NCBI RefSeq assembly: GCF_003987185.1
Contig: NZ_PIPS01000001.1
Coordinates: 248,001-312,000 of the forward strand
Length of the DNA stretch: 64,000 bases
Direction: 5' to 3'
DNA from: Idiomarina aquatica
Lineage (GTDB): Bacteria; Pseudomonadota; Gammaproteobacteria; Enterobacterales; Alteromonadaceae
The notes beneath the pieces are model-generated. The model saw only the letters and a program-made list of their open reading frames with translations, did no database searches and was not told the origin of the DNA. Positions within the stretch are counted from its first letter, which is position 1; each line of letters opens with the position of its first letter. Shown in pieces: positions 36,029 to 44,943 of this stretch. The position numbers and the translations under genes were made by a program.

Positions 36029-36408
36029 TAACTCACCGCTCCTAATTTAACGGCGCCGATAAGCAACGACACCCATCCGAGAATAAACAACACACCGCCA
36101 ATTGGGGTGATAGGACCAAACCACTTAACGCCGGTCAACGCCAGCGCGTACAAACTGCCGGAAAATAAAAGCACTCCGGCAATCCACAAATAACCACTCG
36201 CCAACAACCAGGGCGAACTGCTTTGCTTAATCCACAACGCCAGCGCCAGTAGCGCCAGCGCGTGGTAAAACTGATAGGTAACGCCGGTTTCAAAGGCGCT
36301 AAATAGGTTATCGGCGAGTTTACCTCGCAGTCCGTGCGCGGCGAACGCGCCTAACATCACAGCGACGCCGCCAAACAGCGCCGCAATGATCAAAAATAAC
36401 TGACTCAT
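36028..36408 (-). CDS. ygdD: YgdD family (DUF423) inner membrane protein
   Basis: A 126-residue protein with four transmembrane helices and the DUF423 signature GGVAVMLGAFAAHGLRGKL near the N-terminus, then YQFYHALALLALAL and a C-terminal ITPIGGVLFILGWVSL. Function unknown. The ATG at 36408 (MSQLFLIIAALFGG) forms an ATGA overlap with the upstream hydrolase stop, and the stop shares a base with the rlmM start, so the three genes are coupled. Confidence 0.92.
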   Translation of the reverse strand: MSQLFLIIAALFGGVAVMLGAFAAHGLRGKLADNLFSAFETGVTYQFYHALALLALALWIKQSSSPWLLASGYLWIAGVLLFSGSLYALALTGVKWFGPITPIGGVLFILGWVSLLIGAVKLGAVS

Positions 36409-37013
36409 GCTAAAAATCCTCCTATTGCATCCGCCGCATGTTGCCACAGTTTGGGCGTGTCGGCGGCCTTGGCTTTGGTTGCCTGGAAGCCATGATCAGC
36501 ACCCTGCAACCAGGTCATTTGCCAATTGTCCGGTAATTCAACCGACGCTGACAACGGCTTACTGAAGGGATCACGAGTGCCTTGCAGAATTAATCCGGGC
36601 ACCGGACTCAGACTGAGTTCTTCAAGCCGGGAATTTTGCGGCTTTGACGGTGGATGAAACGGAAAGCCTAACGCCACCAGCCGCGTGGCATTAAAGGGTG
36701 CTGCCAAACGCAGCATCACCCGACTGCCGAGTGATTTGCCCATCAACACCAAAGGTTTGTGGTCCTGCTGCAGGTGATTCAGTAACTCCGTTACCGCCTC
36801 CACCAGCACCGGCATACGATTGGGCGGCCGCGGTTTTCCGCTTACCCGAACCTGTTGCCAATACGGAAAATCAGGACGCACCACTTCGGCGCCCAGGTGT
36901 ACACAGTAGTCGGCAAAAAAATCCATAAAAGGTGTTTCCGGGCCGCCGCCGGAGCCGTGTAAAAACACCACCCGGAAATCACCCTGAGGGTTTTGCTGTT
37001 GGTAATGAATCAT
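36405..37013 (-). CDS. Alpha/beta hydrolase (KANL3/Tex30-like)
   Basis: A 202-residue cytoplasmic alpha/beta hydrolase. VVFLHGSGGGPETPFM forms the oxyanion region, GKSLGSR is the nucleophile elbow with the catalytic Ser, LILQGTRDPF gives the acid, and ADHGF the His. The size and the GKSLGSR motif fit the small Tex30/KANL3-like group of unknown substrate. The ATG at 37013 lies inside the gcvA stop as ATGA; upstream in-frame codons belong to gcvA. It is inserted between gcvA and ygdD, which are adjacent in E. coli. Confidence 0.85.
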   Translation of the reverse strand: MIHYQQQNPQGDFRVVFLHGSGGGPETPFMDFFADYCVHLGAEVVRPDFPYWQQVRVSGKPRPPNRMPVLVEAVTELLNHLQQDHKPLVLMGKSLGSRVMLRLAAPFNATRLVALGFPFHPPSKPQNSRLEELSLSPVPGLILQGTRDPFSKPLSASVELPDNWQMTWLQGADHGFQATKAKAADTPKLWQHAADAIGGFLA

Positions 37014-37909
37014 TCGCTGAATTCTTGTTCTTCCCGTTCGACCAGCGCCAGTATCCACTGGCGAAAGGTCGCGATTTTACCCACTTCCGCCTGATTGTCA
37101 CGACAAACCAGGTAAAAGGCTTTATTACGTTGCAATGCCTGCGGAAAAACCCGCACCAGGTGACCGCTGTCAATTTCCGGCTTCGCCAGCACATTATTGG
37201 CGAGGGCAACCCCCTGCCCGTGCACCGCAGCCTGTAATGCCAGACTGGAGTGGCTGAACACCGGCCCGTTATCGTTGCGATAACCATTAATACCGACCAT
37301 CTCAAACCAGTCTTTCCAGGCGTTACGCGTTTCGTCATGCAGCAGCGTTTGCTTTAACAAATCTTCCGGTTCGCGAATACCGGCTTTATCCACCAAGAGC
37401 GGCGAGCACACCGGCCACAGGTATTCCTTGTGCAAACGATAACTTTTCACATGTGGCCAACGGCCGTCACCATAATAAATGGCGACGTCAACGTCATCGG
37501 TCAGCGAGCCACTGATCTCGTCCACCGCCTTGATGCGAATATCCATGTCGGGATGTTCTTCACGAAAACTGCTGAGCCGCGGTACGAACCATAAAATGGC
37601 AAAGCTGGGCGGCACCGACACGGTTAACGCCCCCCGCTCTGACACCAGCCGCAATTTATCGGTGGCTTGTGCCAGTTGCTCAAAGATATCGCGCAGTTGC
37701 AGGTAATAGGCCTGCCCCTCTTCGGTCAGTAACAACGACCGGTTGCGGCGGATGAACAGCTTTAGCTGCAAAAAATCTTCCAACGCTTTCACCTGATGGC
37801 TGACCGCCGCCTGAGTGACAAACAACTCTTCCGCGGCTTTGGTAAAACTGAGATGACGCGCAGCAACTTCGAAGGATTTAAGCGCATTCAGAGGGGGCAG
37901 TTTGCGCAT
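37010..37909 (-). CDS. gcvA: LysR-type regulator GcvA
   Basis: Regulator of the glycine cleavage system in E. coli, activating or repressing gcvTHP. The 299 residues start MRKLPPLNALKSFEVAARHLS with the winged helix-turn-helix (FTKAAEELFVTQAAVSHQVKALEDFL, about 22-47), then the periplasmic-binding-like effector domain. The N-terminal block is diagnostic of the GcvA group, and the ygdD-rlmM neighbours support it. The 2-base gap behind the preceding 155-residue gene suggests a shared transcript. Confidence 0.85.
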   Translation of the reverse strand: MRKLPPLNALKSFEVAARHLSFTKAAEELFVTQAAVSHQVKALEDFLQLKLFIRRNRSLLLTEEGQAYYLQLRDIFEQLAQATDKLRLVSERGALTVSVPPSFAILWFVPRLSSFREEHPDMDIRIKAVDEISGSLTDDVDVAIYYGDGRWPHVKSYRLHKEYLWPVCSPLLVDKAGIREPEDLLKQTLLHDETRNAWKDWFEMVGINGYRNDNGPVFSHSSLALQAAVHGQGVALANNVLAKPEIDSGHLVRVFPQALQRNKAFYLVCRDNQAEVGKIATFRQWILALVEREEQEFSE

Positions 37910-37911
37910 GG

Positions 37912-38379
37912 TTAATCCTTATCGTCATTGTTCTTACCGCCAAAGGTACCGGCAAACTGTTCGATCGCGTGCTGGTATTTGTCGCGCGGTAACTGCTCGG
38001 ATAACAATTGCAGAAAGGAGCGCAGATTATCCATCATTAATGACACTTTTACCCGCTTACCGTCTCGGAAAACCAATTCAAACGCCTGCCACCAGCCGAC
38101 AAAGTTGACCGCTTCGACGTCTTGCCAGCGATAGCTGCGCGGTTTACCCCAGGCTTGGGTATACTCAATACGTTGTTTGTTCAGCCGAATGACTTTAAAA
38201 AAGATTTCCGCGCTCAGCCGGAAGGCAAGTGCAACAACCGCCACACAAATTAGGCTGTTAATCACCACAGAAACGGGTTCGGCGGGGGTCTCAATCAATG
38301 CCAGCGCAAGCACAGCAATGGCCAGCCAAATGGCACAGACAGGAACCATTTTAATGATGCCGCGATACCGCATTTGCAT
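37912..38379 (-). CDS. Small membrane protein with PH-like domain (unrecognised)
   Basis: A 155-residue protein with two N-terminal transmembrane helices (about 10-32 and 36-56), then a beta-rich domain whose pattern resembles bacterial PH domains (RIEYTQAWGKPRSYRWQDVEAVNFVGWW, FELVFRDGKRVKVSL), and a charged tail ending NNDDKD. The ATG at 38379 comes directly after the T tract of the terminator at 38380-38433; AGAGG lies 10 bases upstream inside that hairpin. A second ATG six bases later is also possible. It is followed closely by gcvA. Function unknown. Confidence 0.65.
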   Translation of the reverse strand: MQMRYRGIIKMVPVCAIWLAIAVLALALIETPAEPVSVVINSLICVAVVALAFRLSAEIFFKVIRLNKQRIEYTQAWGKPRSYRWQDVEAVNFVGWWQAFELVFRDGKRVKVSLMMDNLRSFLQLLSEQLPRDKYQHAIEQFAGTFGGKNNDDKD

Positions 38380-38433
38380 AAAAAAAGCGCCTCTGTTAGT
38401 CGGTGGTTAAGGACCACACTATAACAGAGACGC
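38380..38433 (-). terminator. Terminator of the valine degradation operon
   Basis: On the minus strand GCGTCTCTGTTA (38433-38422) pairs with TAACAGAGGCGC (38398-38387), with one mismatch and inner pairing of GTGGT and ACCAC, followed by seven T. It lies 26 bases after the SDR stop and touches the start codon of the next gene. Confidence 0.9.
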
Positions 38434-38458
38434 CCGCTGTTGGCATCGCTAACCGCAG

Positions 38459-39223
38459 TTACAGACGCACACCGCCGTCGATCTCGACCACACGGCCACT
38501 GAAGAAGTCGTTTTCAATGATATAACGCGCACTGTGGGCGATTTCATTCGGCTGTCCCCAACGCTTCAGCGGCACCATAGACAGCGCCCGCTCTACCGCT
38601 TCGGGTTTCATTTGTGCGGTCATCGGGGTTTCGATAAAGCCCGGAGCGATGGCACCACAACGGATACCATAACGACCCAGTTCACGCGCCCAGGTGACGG
38701 TCATGGCAACAACGCCCGCTTTGGTCGCGGCGTAGTTGGTCTGGCCGATATTACCGGCACGAGCGACACTGGAGATATTAATGATAACGCCTTTTTTACC
38801 GGCTTTTACCATCTGCGCTGCCGCTTCACGACCACACAAGAAAGTGCCGGTCAGGTTTACGTCCAGTACCGACTGGAATTGCTGCAACGGCATTTTTTGC
38901 TTCAGTTCACCGTCTTTGAATTTGATCAACAGGCCATCACGCAACAAACCGGCGTTGTTGACCAGCACATCAATGCCGTCAAACTCCTGCTGGATTTGTT
39001 CAAAGACGGTTTCTACGGATTCTTCGTCGGTAATATCGACTTCGTAGCCAACCACTTTCGCCGCACCTAAGGTTTCACACCGTTCTTGTGCGTCACCAAG
39101 CACGTCGCCGTTGATGTCAATTAAGGCCAGTTTCGCGCCCTGCTGAGCGAAATCTTCTGCCATTGCCAAGCCGAGGCCTTGCGCACCACCGGTAATGACA
39201 ATCACACTGTCTTTTATCTGCAT
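38459..39223 (-). CDS. SDR-family 3-hydroxyacyl-CoA/3-oxoacyl reductase-like dehydrogenase
   Basis: A 254-residue NAD(P)-dependent short-chain dehydrogenase. The nucleotide motif is GGAQGLGLAMA (12-22), with NNAG, and the catalytic Ser-Tyr-Lys lies in NISSVARAGNIGQTNYAATKAG. D35-I36 after the second strand (LALIDIN) suggests NAD preference. It resembles FabG but sits last in a valine degradation operon, so it may oxidise a branched 3-hydroxyacyl-CoA. The exact substrate is not decided by sequence. 28 bases separate it from mmsB. Confidence 0.85.
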   Translation of the reverse strand: MQIKDSVIVITGGAQGLGLAMAEDFAQQGAKLALIDINGDVLGDAQERCETLGAAKVVGYEVDITDEESVETVFEQIQQEFDGIDVLVNNAGLLRDGLLIKFKDGELKQKMPLQQFQSVLDVNLTGTFLCGREAAAQMVKAGKKGVIINISSVARAGNIGQTNYAATKAGVVAMTVTWARELGRYGIRCGAIAPGFIETPMTAQMKPEAVERALSMVPLKRWGQPNEIAHSARYIIENDFFSGRVVEIDGGVRL

Positions 39224-39251
39224 GTAATTCCCCTAATTCAATATGCGTTAT

Positions 39252-40148
39252 TTATTTTTTCGCAGCGGGCTGCACGTAATTAAAGATGCTGGAAAAGTCC
39301 TGTCGCCCGTGTCCTTGCTGTGACCAACTGTGATACAAGTTGCGGGTTAACGATCCCATCGGCGTTGCCGCGCCCGCTTTTAAGGCGGTCTGCTGCGCCA
39401 GCCCCAGATCTTTAGCCATCAGATCGACCATAAAGCCGCCCTGGTAATCGTTGCTGGAAGGCACATTGTCCATTACCCCGGGGCACGGATTATAAACTTC
39501 CAGGGTCCAGTTACGGCCAGAGCTCTGCAGCATGATTTCTGACAATACTTTCGGGTCCAGACCGTTGGCTTTACCCAACTGCAACGCCTCTGACGTCCCC
39601 ACCATTAATACCGACAACAGCATATTATTGCAGATTTTGGCGATTTGGCCGGCACCGACATCACCGGCGCGGAAGACGTTTTTGCCCATATCGTTAAGTA
39701 CGCTACGGGCGCGATCAACATTGCTCTCGGTACCGCCGCAAATGAAGGTCAAAGTACCGGCTTTGGCACCGCCAACACCACCGGATACCGGCGCATCAAT
39801 AAAGGCGATTCCGGCTTTTTCCAGTTCACCGCCAACGTAGATAGCGGCTTCTGATGAAATGGTGCTGCAATCGATGACCAGCTGCGATGACTGCAGGTGG
39901 TTGATTAACCCATCATCACCCAGGTAAACGCCTTCAACATGATGATCCGCCGGCAGCATCGATACCACAAATTCGACGTCCTGAATCACCTCTTTAGCGC
40001 TGTTACAGGGCGTTGCTCCTGCTTCCTGAACCGCTTTAAGTGCAGCGTCTGACAGGTCAAACGCTTTTACCGCATGGCCTGCTTTCGCTAAGTTGGCGGC
40101 CATCGGGCCACCCATATTACCTAAACCAATAAAACCTACCGTAGCCAT
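39252..40148 (-). CDS. mmsB: 3-hydroxyisobutyrate dehydrogenase MmsB
   Basis: Oxidises 3-hydroxyisobutyrate to methylmalonate semialdehyde with NAD in valine breakdown. The 298 residues have the N-terminal Rossmann motif GFIGLGNMGGPMAANLAKAG, the substrate loop DAPVSGGVGGAKAGTL and the catalytic Lys in GAGQIAKICNNML. The ATG at 40148 has AAGGAG 8 bases upstream; a GTG 9 bases earlier is less well spaced. Fourth gene of the valine operon. Confidence 0.95.
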   Translation of the reverse strand: MATVGFIGLGNMGGPMAANLAKAGHAVKAFDLSDAALKAVQEAGATPCNSAKEVIQDVEFVVSMLPADHHVEGVYLGDDGLINHLQSSQLVIDCSTISSEAAIYVGGELEKAGIAFIDAPVSGGVGGAKAGTLTFICGGTESNVDRARSVLNDMGKNVFRAGDVGAGQIAKICNNMLLSVLMVGTSEALQLGKANGLDPKVLSEIMLQSSGRNWTLEVYNPCPGVMDNVPSSNDYQGGFMVDLMAKDLGLAQQTALKAGAATPMGSLTRNLYHSWSQQGHGRQDFSSIFNYVQPAAKK

Positions 40149-40173
40149 AGTTGGCACTCCTTCTAACGTATTC

Positions 40174-41310
40174 TTAGTTTGCCTCTAACACGTGCTCGAG
40201 GTCGGCCAATGGGTGCGTACGTTCGCCCCATGGCGGCATAAAGAAAGCATCCACGTCTTCCGCCGCGACATCGGCGACTGACGCATGCTGCCATTTCGGT
40301 GTTTTATCTTTATCGATCAATAAGGCACGTATGCCTTCCGCAAAGTCACCGCGAACGGCGCAATTGCAGGACAGTGTCAGCTCCAACCGGAAGCAATCCG
40401 GTAACGACAGATCACGCCCCTGCTGCAACTGGTTCCAGACAATATGTGCGGTCATTGGACAACCGTTGGCGAGGTTTTTGCGCGCCCGGCTTAGCCATTT
40501 GTCTTCCGTCTCATCATTCAGGATCGCCTCAACCACATCGGTAACATCGTCGCCGGCGGTTAAGCGTTTAATGTGATCGTGCATCGGTTCAACCTGTGGT
40601 GCCGGCATCTCGGTCATATCGTCTGCCGCCATATCGGCCAGCAAATCGGTGACTTTTTGCTTATTCAACGCTCCGGTCTCGCCCCACGACAACTGTTGCA
40701 GTTTTTCTAGTAACGTCGCTTTATGGCTATGGCCAAGGTAATGATCGGCAAGGTTAAGGAATAACGCATCCTTAGCGTTCATGGTGGCGCCGGTCATGCC
40801 GAGAAACAGCCCACAACCCTGCGGCATACGGTTTAAAAAGTAGGTCGCACCGACGTCAGGGTATAACCCAATGGTCACTTCCGGCATCGCCAGCAATGAA
40901 CGATCGGTCACGATGCGATGGCTGGCGCCGTTCATAAGCCCCATGCCGCCGCCCATAACAATACCGTCTGCCCAACAAATCAGTGGCTTCGGGAAGGTCT
41001 GGATAGCGTAGTCCAAGCGGTATTCCTGAGTGAAGAAGTTTTCCACTTCACTGACCAGTTTGCCCGGCTCGGCTTGCATCGCTTTGTACATGGCCACAAT
41101 GTCACCGCCGGCACAGAACGCTTTTTCACCGGCGCCTTGCAACCATACGCACACCACGCGATCATCAGCGGCCCACTGTTGCAATTGCGGCAGTAACTTT
41201 TCTGCCATCGGCAGGCTCAATGCGTTCAATGATTTTTCTGAATTTAAAGTAGCAACGCCGATGACTTTGTCACCGGCGCTGATTTCTTCAATAAGTACCA
41301 CGTCTTGCAT
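40174..41310 (-). CDS. 3-hydroxyisobutyryl-CoA hydrolase (HIBCH-type, crotonase fold)
   Basis: Hydrolyses 3-hydroxyisobutyryl-CoA to the free acid. The 378 residues are longer than a simple enoyl-CoA hydratase (about 260) and match HIBCH length. The crotonase core has GAGEKAFCAGGDIVAMY and GGGMGLMNGASHRIVTD, with the HIBCH signature MPEVTIGLYPDVGATYFL. It sits between the acyl-CoA dehydrogenase and mmsB, the right place in the valine route. No separate methacrylyl-CoA hydratase gene accompanies it here. Confidence 0.92.
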   Translation of the reverse strand: MQDVVLIEEISAGDKVIGVATLNSEKSLNALSLPMAEKLLPQLQQWAADDRVVCVWLQGAGEKAFCAGGDIVAMYKAMQAEPGKLVSEVENFFTQEYRLDYAIQTFPKPLICWADGIVMGGGMGLMNGASHRIVTDRSLLAMPEVTIGLYPDVGATYFLNRMPQGCGLFLGMTGATMNAKDALFLNLADHYLGHSHKATLLEKLQQLSWGETGALNKQKVTDLLADMAADDMTEMPAPQVEPMHDHIKRLTAGDDVTDVVEAILNDETEDKWLSRARKNLANGCPMTAHIVWNQLQQGRDLSLPDCFRLELTLSCNCAVRGDFAEGIRALLIDKDKTPKWQHASVADVAAEDVDAFFMPPWGERTHPLADLEHVLEAN

Positions 41311-41319
41311 GGAGTCTCC

Positions 41320-42477
41320 TTACAAAATTTCGCGGTCAATATCCGACAATAACCGACGCCCGATAATCAGACGCATGACTTCGTTGGTACCTTCCAGAAT
41401 CTGGTGTACCCGCACGTCACGCACGTGGCGCTCTAATGGGTATTCCTTGATGTAACCGTAACCGCCATGCAACTGCAGCGCCTCATTACACACTTTAAAA
41501 CCAACATCGGTAGCGAACTGCTTCGCCATCGCACAATAGGTGGTTTTGTCGGCGTCATTGTTATCCACTTTGGAGGCTGCCAAACGCACCATTTGACGCG
41601 CTGCCACCAGTTCCGTCGCCATATCCGCGAGCTTAAACTGCAACGCCTGAAAAGCGGCTAACGGTTTACCAAACTGGGTACGTTCTTGCATATAGGCTTT
41701 GGCCGTATTTAATGCGGCCTGCGCGGTACCGACTGAACACACGGCGATGTTAATACGACCGCCATCCAGCCCCATCATCGCAAACTTAAAACCTTCGCCT
41801 TCGCTACCCAGCAAATTCTTCGCCGGAATGCGCACATCTTCGAAGGTGACTAAACGAGTCGGCTGTGCGTTCCAGCCCATTTTGGCTTCTTTTTTGCCGT
41901 AGCTGATGCCCGCCGCATCGGCCGGTACGACGAACGCCGAGATGCCTTTCGGCCCCTCTTCGCCGGTACGAGCCATAACCACCAGCACGTCCGTTGCGCC
42001 GGCTCCGGAGATAAACATCTTGGAACCGTTGATGACGTATTCATCGCCCTCTTTTTTGGCGCTGGTGCGCAAGCTGGCGGCATCGGAGCCGGAACCCGGC
42101 TCGGTCAGGCAGTATGAGCCCAGTTTTTCACCGGTGACCAATTGTGGAACCCACTCATCGATCACCTCTTGCTGACCGAACGAGCCGATCATCCAACTGA
42201 CCATGTTATGGATGGTCATCATCGCCGTTGTCGCCGTGCAACCACCGGCCAGTTGTTCAAAAATCAGTGCCGAATCAAGCCGGCTCATACCAAAGCCGCC
42301 CGCTTCTTCTGGCGTATACATGCCCATAAAGCCCATTTCGCCGGCTTTTTTGAACACTTCCAGCGGGAAGTACGATTCTTCGTCCCACTGCGCTGCGTTT
42401 GGCGCCAGTTCCTTGTCAGCAAAGGCCTTTGCCGTATCGACAAAGGCTTGTTGATCTTCGGTCAATTCAAAATTCAT
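41320..42477 (-). CDS. Isobutyryl-CoA dehydrogenase-type acyl-CoA dehydrogenase
   Basis: FAD enzyme that makes methacrylyl-CoA from isobutyryl-CoA and passes electrons to ETF. The 385 residues have SYCLTEPGSGSDAASLRTSA and FISGAGATDVLVV for FAD and substrate binding, the C-terminal LHGGYGYIKEYPLERHVRDVRVHQILEGTNEVMR block and the catalytic Glu in LEGTNE. Substrate assignment rests on the operon. It is second after mmsA, 13 bases downstream. Confidence 0.92.
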   Translation of the reverse strand: MNFELTEDQQAFVDTAKAFADKELAPNAAQWDEESYFPLEVFKKAGEMGFMGMYTPEEAGGFGMSRLDSALIFEQLAGGCTATTAMMTIHNMVSWMIGSFGQQEVIDEWVPQLVTGEKLGSYCLTEPGSGSDAASLRTSAKKEGDEYVINGSKMFISGAGATDVLVVMARTGEEGPKGISAFVVPADAAGISYGKKEAKMGWNAQPTRLVTFEDVRIPAKNLLGSEGEGFKFAMMGLDGGRINIAVCSVGTAQAALNTAKAYMQERTQFGKPLAAFQALQFKLADMATELVAARQMVRLAASKVDNNDADKTTYCAMAKQFATDVGFKVCNEALQLHGGYGYIKEYPLERHVRDVRVHQILEGTNEVMRLIIGRRLLSDIDREIL

Positions 42478-42490
42478 CGGGCAGCCCCTA

Positions 42491-43987
42491 TTACTTCAGG
42501 TGGATCGACATGTTCGGACCGGTTGCTTCGATATCGCTCTCGAACCAACGTGCAGTAACGGTCTTGGTTTCGGTGTAAAAACGCACGGCCTGTTTACCGT
42601 AGGCATGCAGATCACCGAAGAACGAACGCTTCCAACCGGTGAATGAGAAGAACGGCAGTGGTACTGGGATTGGAATATTGATACCAACCTGACCCACTTC
42701 GACTTCGTGCTGATATTTACGCGCTGCCGCGCCGCTGGCGGTAAAGATCGAGGTGCCGTTACCGTATGGGTTGTTATTCACCATTTCCAGCGCATCATCC
42801 AGCGTTTCCACTTCGCTGATGCTCAGTACCGGACCAAAAATCTCGGTTTTATACAGGTTCATGTCCGGAGTGACGCCAGAGAATACGGTTGGCCCTACCC
42901 AGTTACCGTTTGGTAGCCCTTCGACGGTGTAATTACGACCGTCAACCAACAACTTGGCACCTTCCTGTTCGCCTTCGGTAATGACTTTTTCAATGCGCTC
43001 TTTGGCCTGCGGGCTGATCACCGGACCGTATGCGGCATTTTCATCGTTCCACGCGCCCGGACGGACTTTGGCAATCGCTTCTGCCACTTCCGGAATCCAC
43101 TCTTTCGCGGCGCCAACGAATACCGCTACCGAGATCGCCATACAACGCTGACCGGCGGCACCGACCGAGGAGCCCACCAGGTTATTAATCACCTGCTGTT
43201 TATTGGCATCAGGCATGATCACACAGTGGTTCTTCGCTCCGGCAAAGGCTTGTACCCGTTTGCCGTTTTCGGTACCGCGACGGTAAATGTACTCAGCCAC
43301 TGGCACCGAACCGACAAATGACAAGGCACGAATTTCCGGGTGATCCAGAATGAAGTCGACCTGATCTTTGCCACCGTGCAGGACCTGCAGTACGCCTTTG
43401 GGCGCACCGGCCTGTTCAAACAGTTCGACCAGGCGGGTCGGTGTTAACGGGTCTTGCTCCGACGGCTTCAGGATAAAGGTGTTACCCGCGGCAATCGCCA
43501 CCGGGAACATCCATAATGGGATCATCGCCGGGAAGTTAAAGGGCGTGATGCCGGCACAAATTCCCAACGGTTGGGTATAACTGTAAGAATCGATTGAGCG
43601 GGCAACGTTTTCAACGGTCTCGCCCATCAACAATGAAGGAATATTGGCGGCGTGCTCAACCACTTCGATACCACGCCAAACATCGCCTTTTGCGTCTTCA
43701 AACGTTTTGCCGGTTTCCTGTGCAAGGATTTCCGCGATTTCATCGTGATGTTCTTTTAACAGCGCTTGGTAACGCATCATCACACGAGCGCGCTCAGACA
43801 CTGGCACTTCTTTCCAGGTTTTGAAGGCTTCGCGGGCACTGGCAACGGCCGCTTCCATTTCACTTTGCGTCGCACAAGGCGCTTCGGCAATCACTTCCTG
43901 AGTTGCCGGGTTGGTGACCGGAATCCACTGTTCTGACTTCGAGGCGACAAATTCGCCATCTATATACAGAGGCACTTTCTTAGACAT
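42491..43987 (-). CDS. mmsA: CoA-acylating methylmalonate-semialdehyde dehydrogenase MmsA
   Basis: Converts methylmalonate semialdehyde to propionyl-CoA with NAD and CoA, the last step of the valine route. The 498 residues match the family. The nucleotide-binding segment is [21 protein letters not shown], the catalytic Cys is in [11 protein letters not shown], and EIFGPVLSI and NNNPYGNG follow. First gene of the valine operon; AAGGTG precedes the ATG. The 79-base gap to the divergent transporter must hold both promoters and shows only a weak TCGTCGGACGA symmetry. Confidence 0.95.
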   Translation of the reverse strand: MSKKVPLYIDGEFVASKSEQWIPVTNPATQEVIAEAPCATQSEMEAAVASAREAFKTWKEVPVSERARVMMRYQALLKEHHDEIAEILAQETGKTFEDAKGDVWRGIEVVEHAANIPSLLMGETVENVARSIDSYSYTQPLGICAGITPFNFPAMIPLWMFPVAIAAGNTFILKPSEQDPLTPTRLVELFEQAGAPKGVLQVLHGGKDQVDFILDHPEIRALSFVGSVPVAEYIYRRGTENGKRVQAFAGAKNHCVIMPDANKQQVINNLVGSSVGAAGQRCMAISVAVFVGAAKEWIPEVAEAIAKVRPGAWNDENAAYGPVISPQAKERIEKVITEGEQEGAKLLVDGRNYTVEGLPNGNWVGPTVFSGVTPDMNLYKTEIFGPVLSISEVETLDDALEMVNNNPYGNGTSIFTASGAAARKYQHEVEVGQVGINIPIPVPLPFFSFTGWKRSFFGDLHAYGKQAVRFYTETKTVTARWFESDIEATGPNMSIHLK

Positions 43988-44066
43988 AATTCACCTTCTT
44001 GTTGTGTTATCTTATCGCCCATTGACGCGTCGTCGGACGATGTAAATTTAATCTCGAGAGCCTGAT

Positions 44067-44939
44067 ATGACTCTGTTAATTCTTATCACTATACTCTGGG
44101 CCGCCAGCTTTTCCTTGATTGGCGTCTATCTTGCCGGCCAAGTTGACGGCTATTTGGTTGTCTTTATCCGCATGGCGCTCGCGCTGCTGACCGTATTACC
44201 ACTGTTTCGCTGGCAGAGCTTGCGCAGCGACCGTCGCCAGTTACTCAAGCTGGCTGGCATCGGCGCGGTGCAAATCGGTTTAATGTATCTGTTTCTATAC
44301 CATGCGTTTATCTATTTGAGTGTCGCCGAGGTGTTGTTGTTCACTATCTTCACCCCACTTTACATCACACTCATCGACGAACTGATTTTAAATCGTCGTC
44401 ATTTGCCACTGATCTGGTGGCTGGCGGCAGCCATTTCCGTAGCCGGCGCAGCCGTCATTCGTTATCAGCCGCTGTCGGCTGATTTTGTCACCGGCTTTTT
44501 CCTGATTCAGGCCGCCAATGCCTGTTTTGCCCTCGGTCAGGTCGCTTATAAGCGTCTGCCTACCGGAGCCAAGCTGGCGCAAAGCCAACAGTTTGCAGCG
44601 TTCTTCTTCGGTGCTACCGTGGTTGCCGCGATCGGCGTTGTAGCCTTCGCCGACTTCGCCAAATTGCCAACCACCACGCTTCAGTGGGGCATCCTAATTT
44701 GGCTTGGCGTCGTGGCCTCCGGGCTTGGTTACCTTGGTTGGAACCTTGCCACCAAGCAGGTTAACACCGGTCAGTTAGCCACCATGAATAACGCCCTTAT
44801 TCCCGCCGGTATTCTGGTCAACGTGCTGTTTTGGCAACAGCAGACCGACTACAGCCGGCTTGCCATCGGCGCACTTATTATTGTTTTTGCCGTATGGCTT
44901 GCCGGTCGCGCACAACGCTTACGACCGGCGCGGCAGTAG
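44067..44939 (+). CDS. EamA/DMT-family transporter
   Basis: A 290-residue inner-membrane protein with about ten hydrophobic helices in two EamA repeats (about 1-130 and 145-280). It begins MTLLILITILWAASFSLIGVYLAG and has the typical internal YLSVAEVLLFTIFTPLYITL. Members export amino acids, metabolites or drugs; the substrate cannot be read from sequence. It lies between the valine operon and the thiolase, so export of branched-chain intermediates is possible but unproven. Convergent with the thiolase gene, 4 bases apart. Confidence 0.88.
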   Translation: MTLLILITILWAASFSLIGVYLAGQVDGYLVVFIRMALALLTVLPLFRWQSLRSDRRQLLKLAGIGAVQIGLMYLFLYHAFIYLSVAEVLLFTIFTPLYITLIDELILNRRHLPLIWWLAAAISVAGAAVIRYQPLSADFVTGFFLIQAANACFALGQVAYKRLPTGAKLAQSQQFAAFFFGATVVAAIGVVAFADFAKLPTTTLQWGILIWLGVVASGLGYLGWNLATKQVNTGQLATMNNALIPAGILVNVLFWQQQTDYSRLAIGALIIVFAVWLAGRAQRLRPARQ

Positions 44940-44943
44940 CCGT

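Noticed and set aside
43988-44066. Operator between mmsA and the EamA transporter
   Set aside because: The TCGTCGGACGA symmetry is only 5 pairs around one base, too weak to claim.
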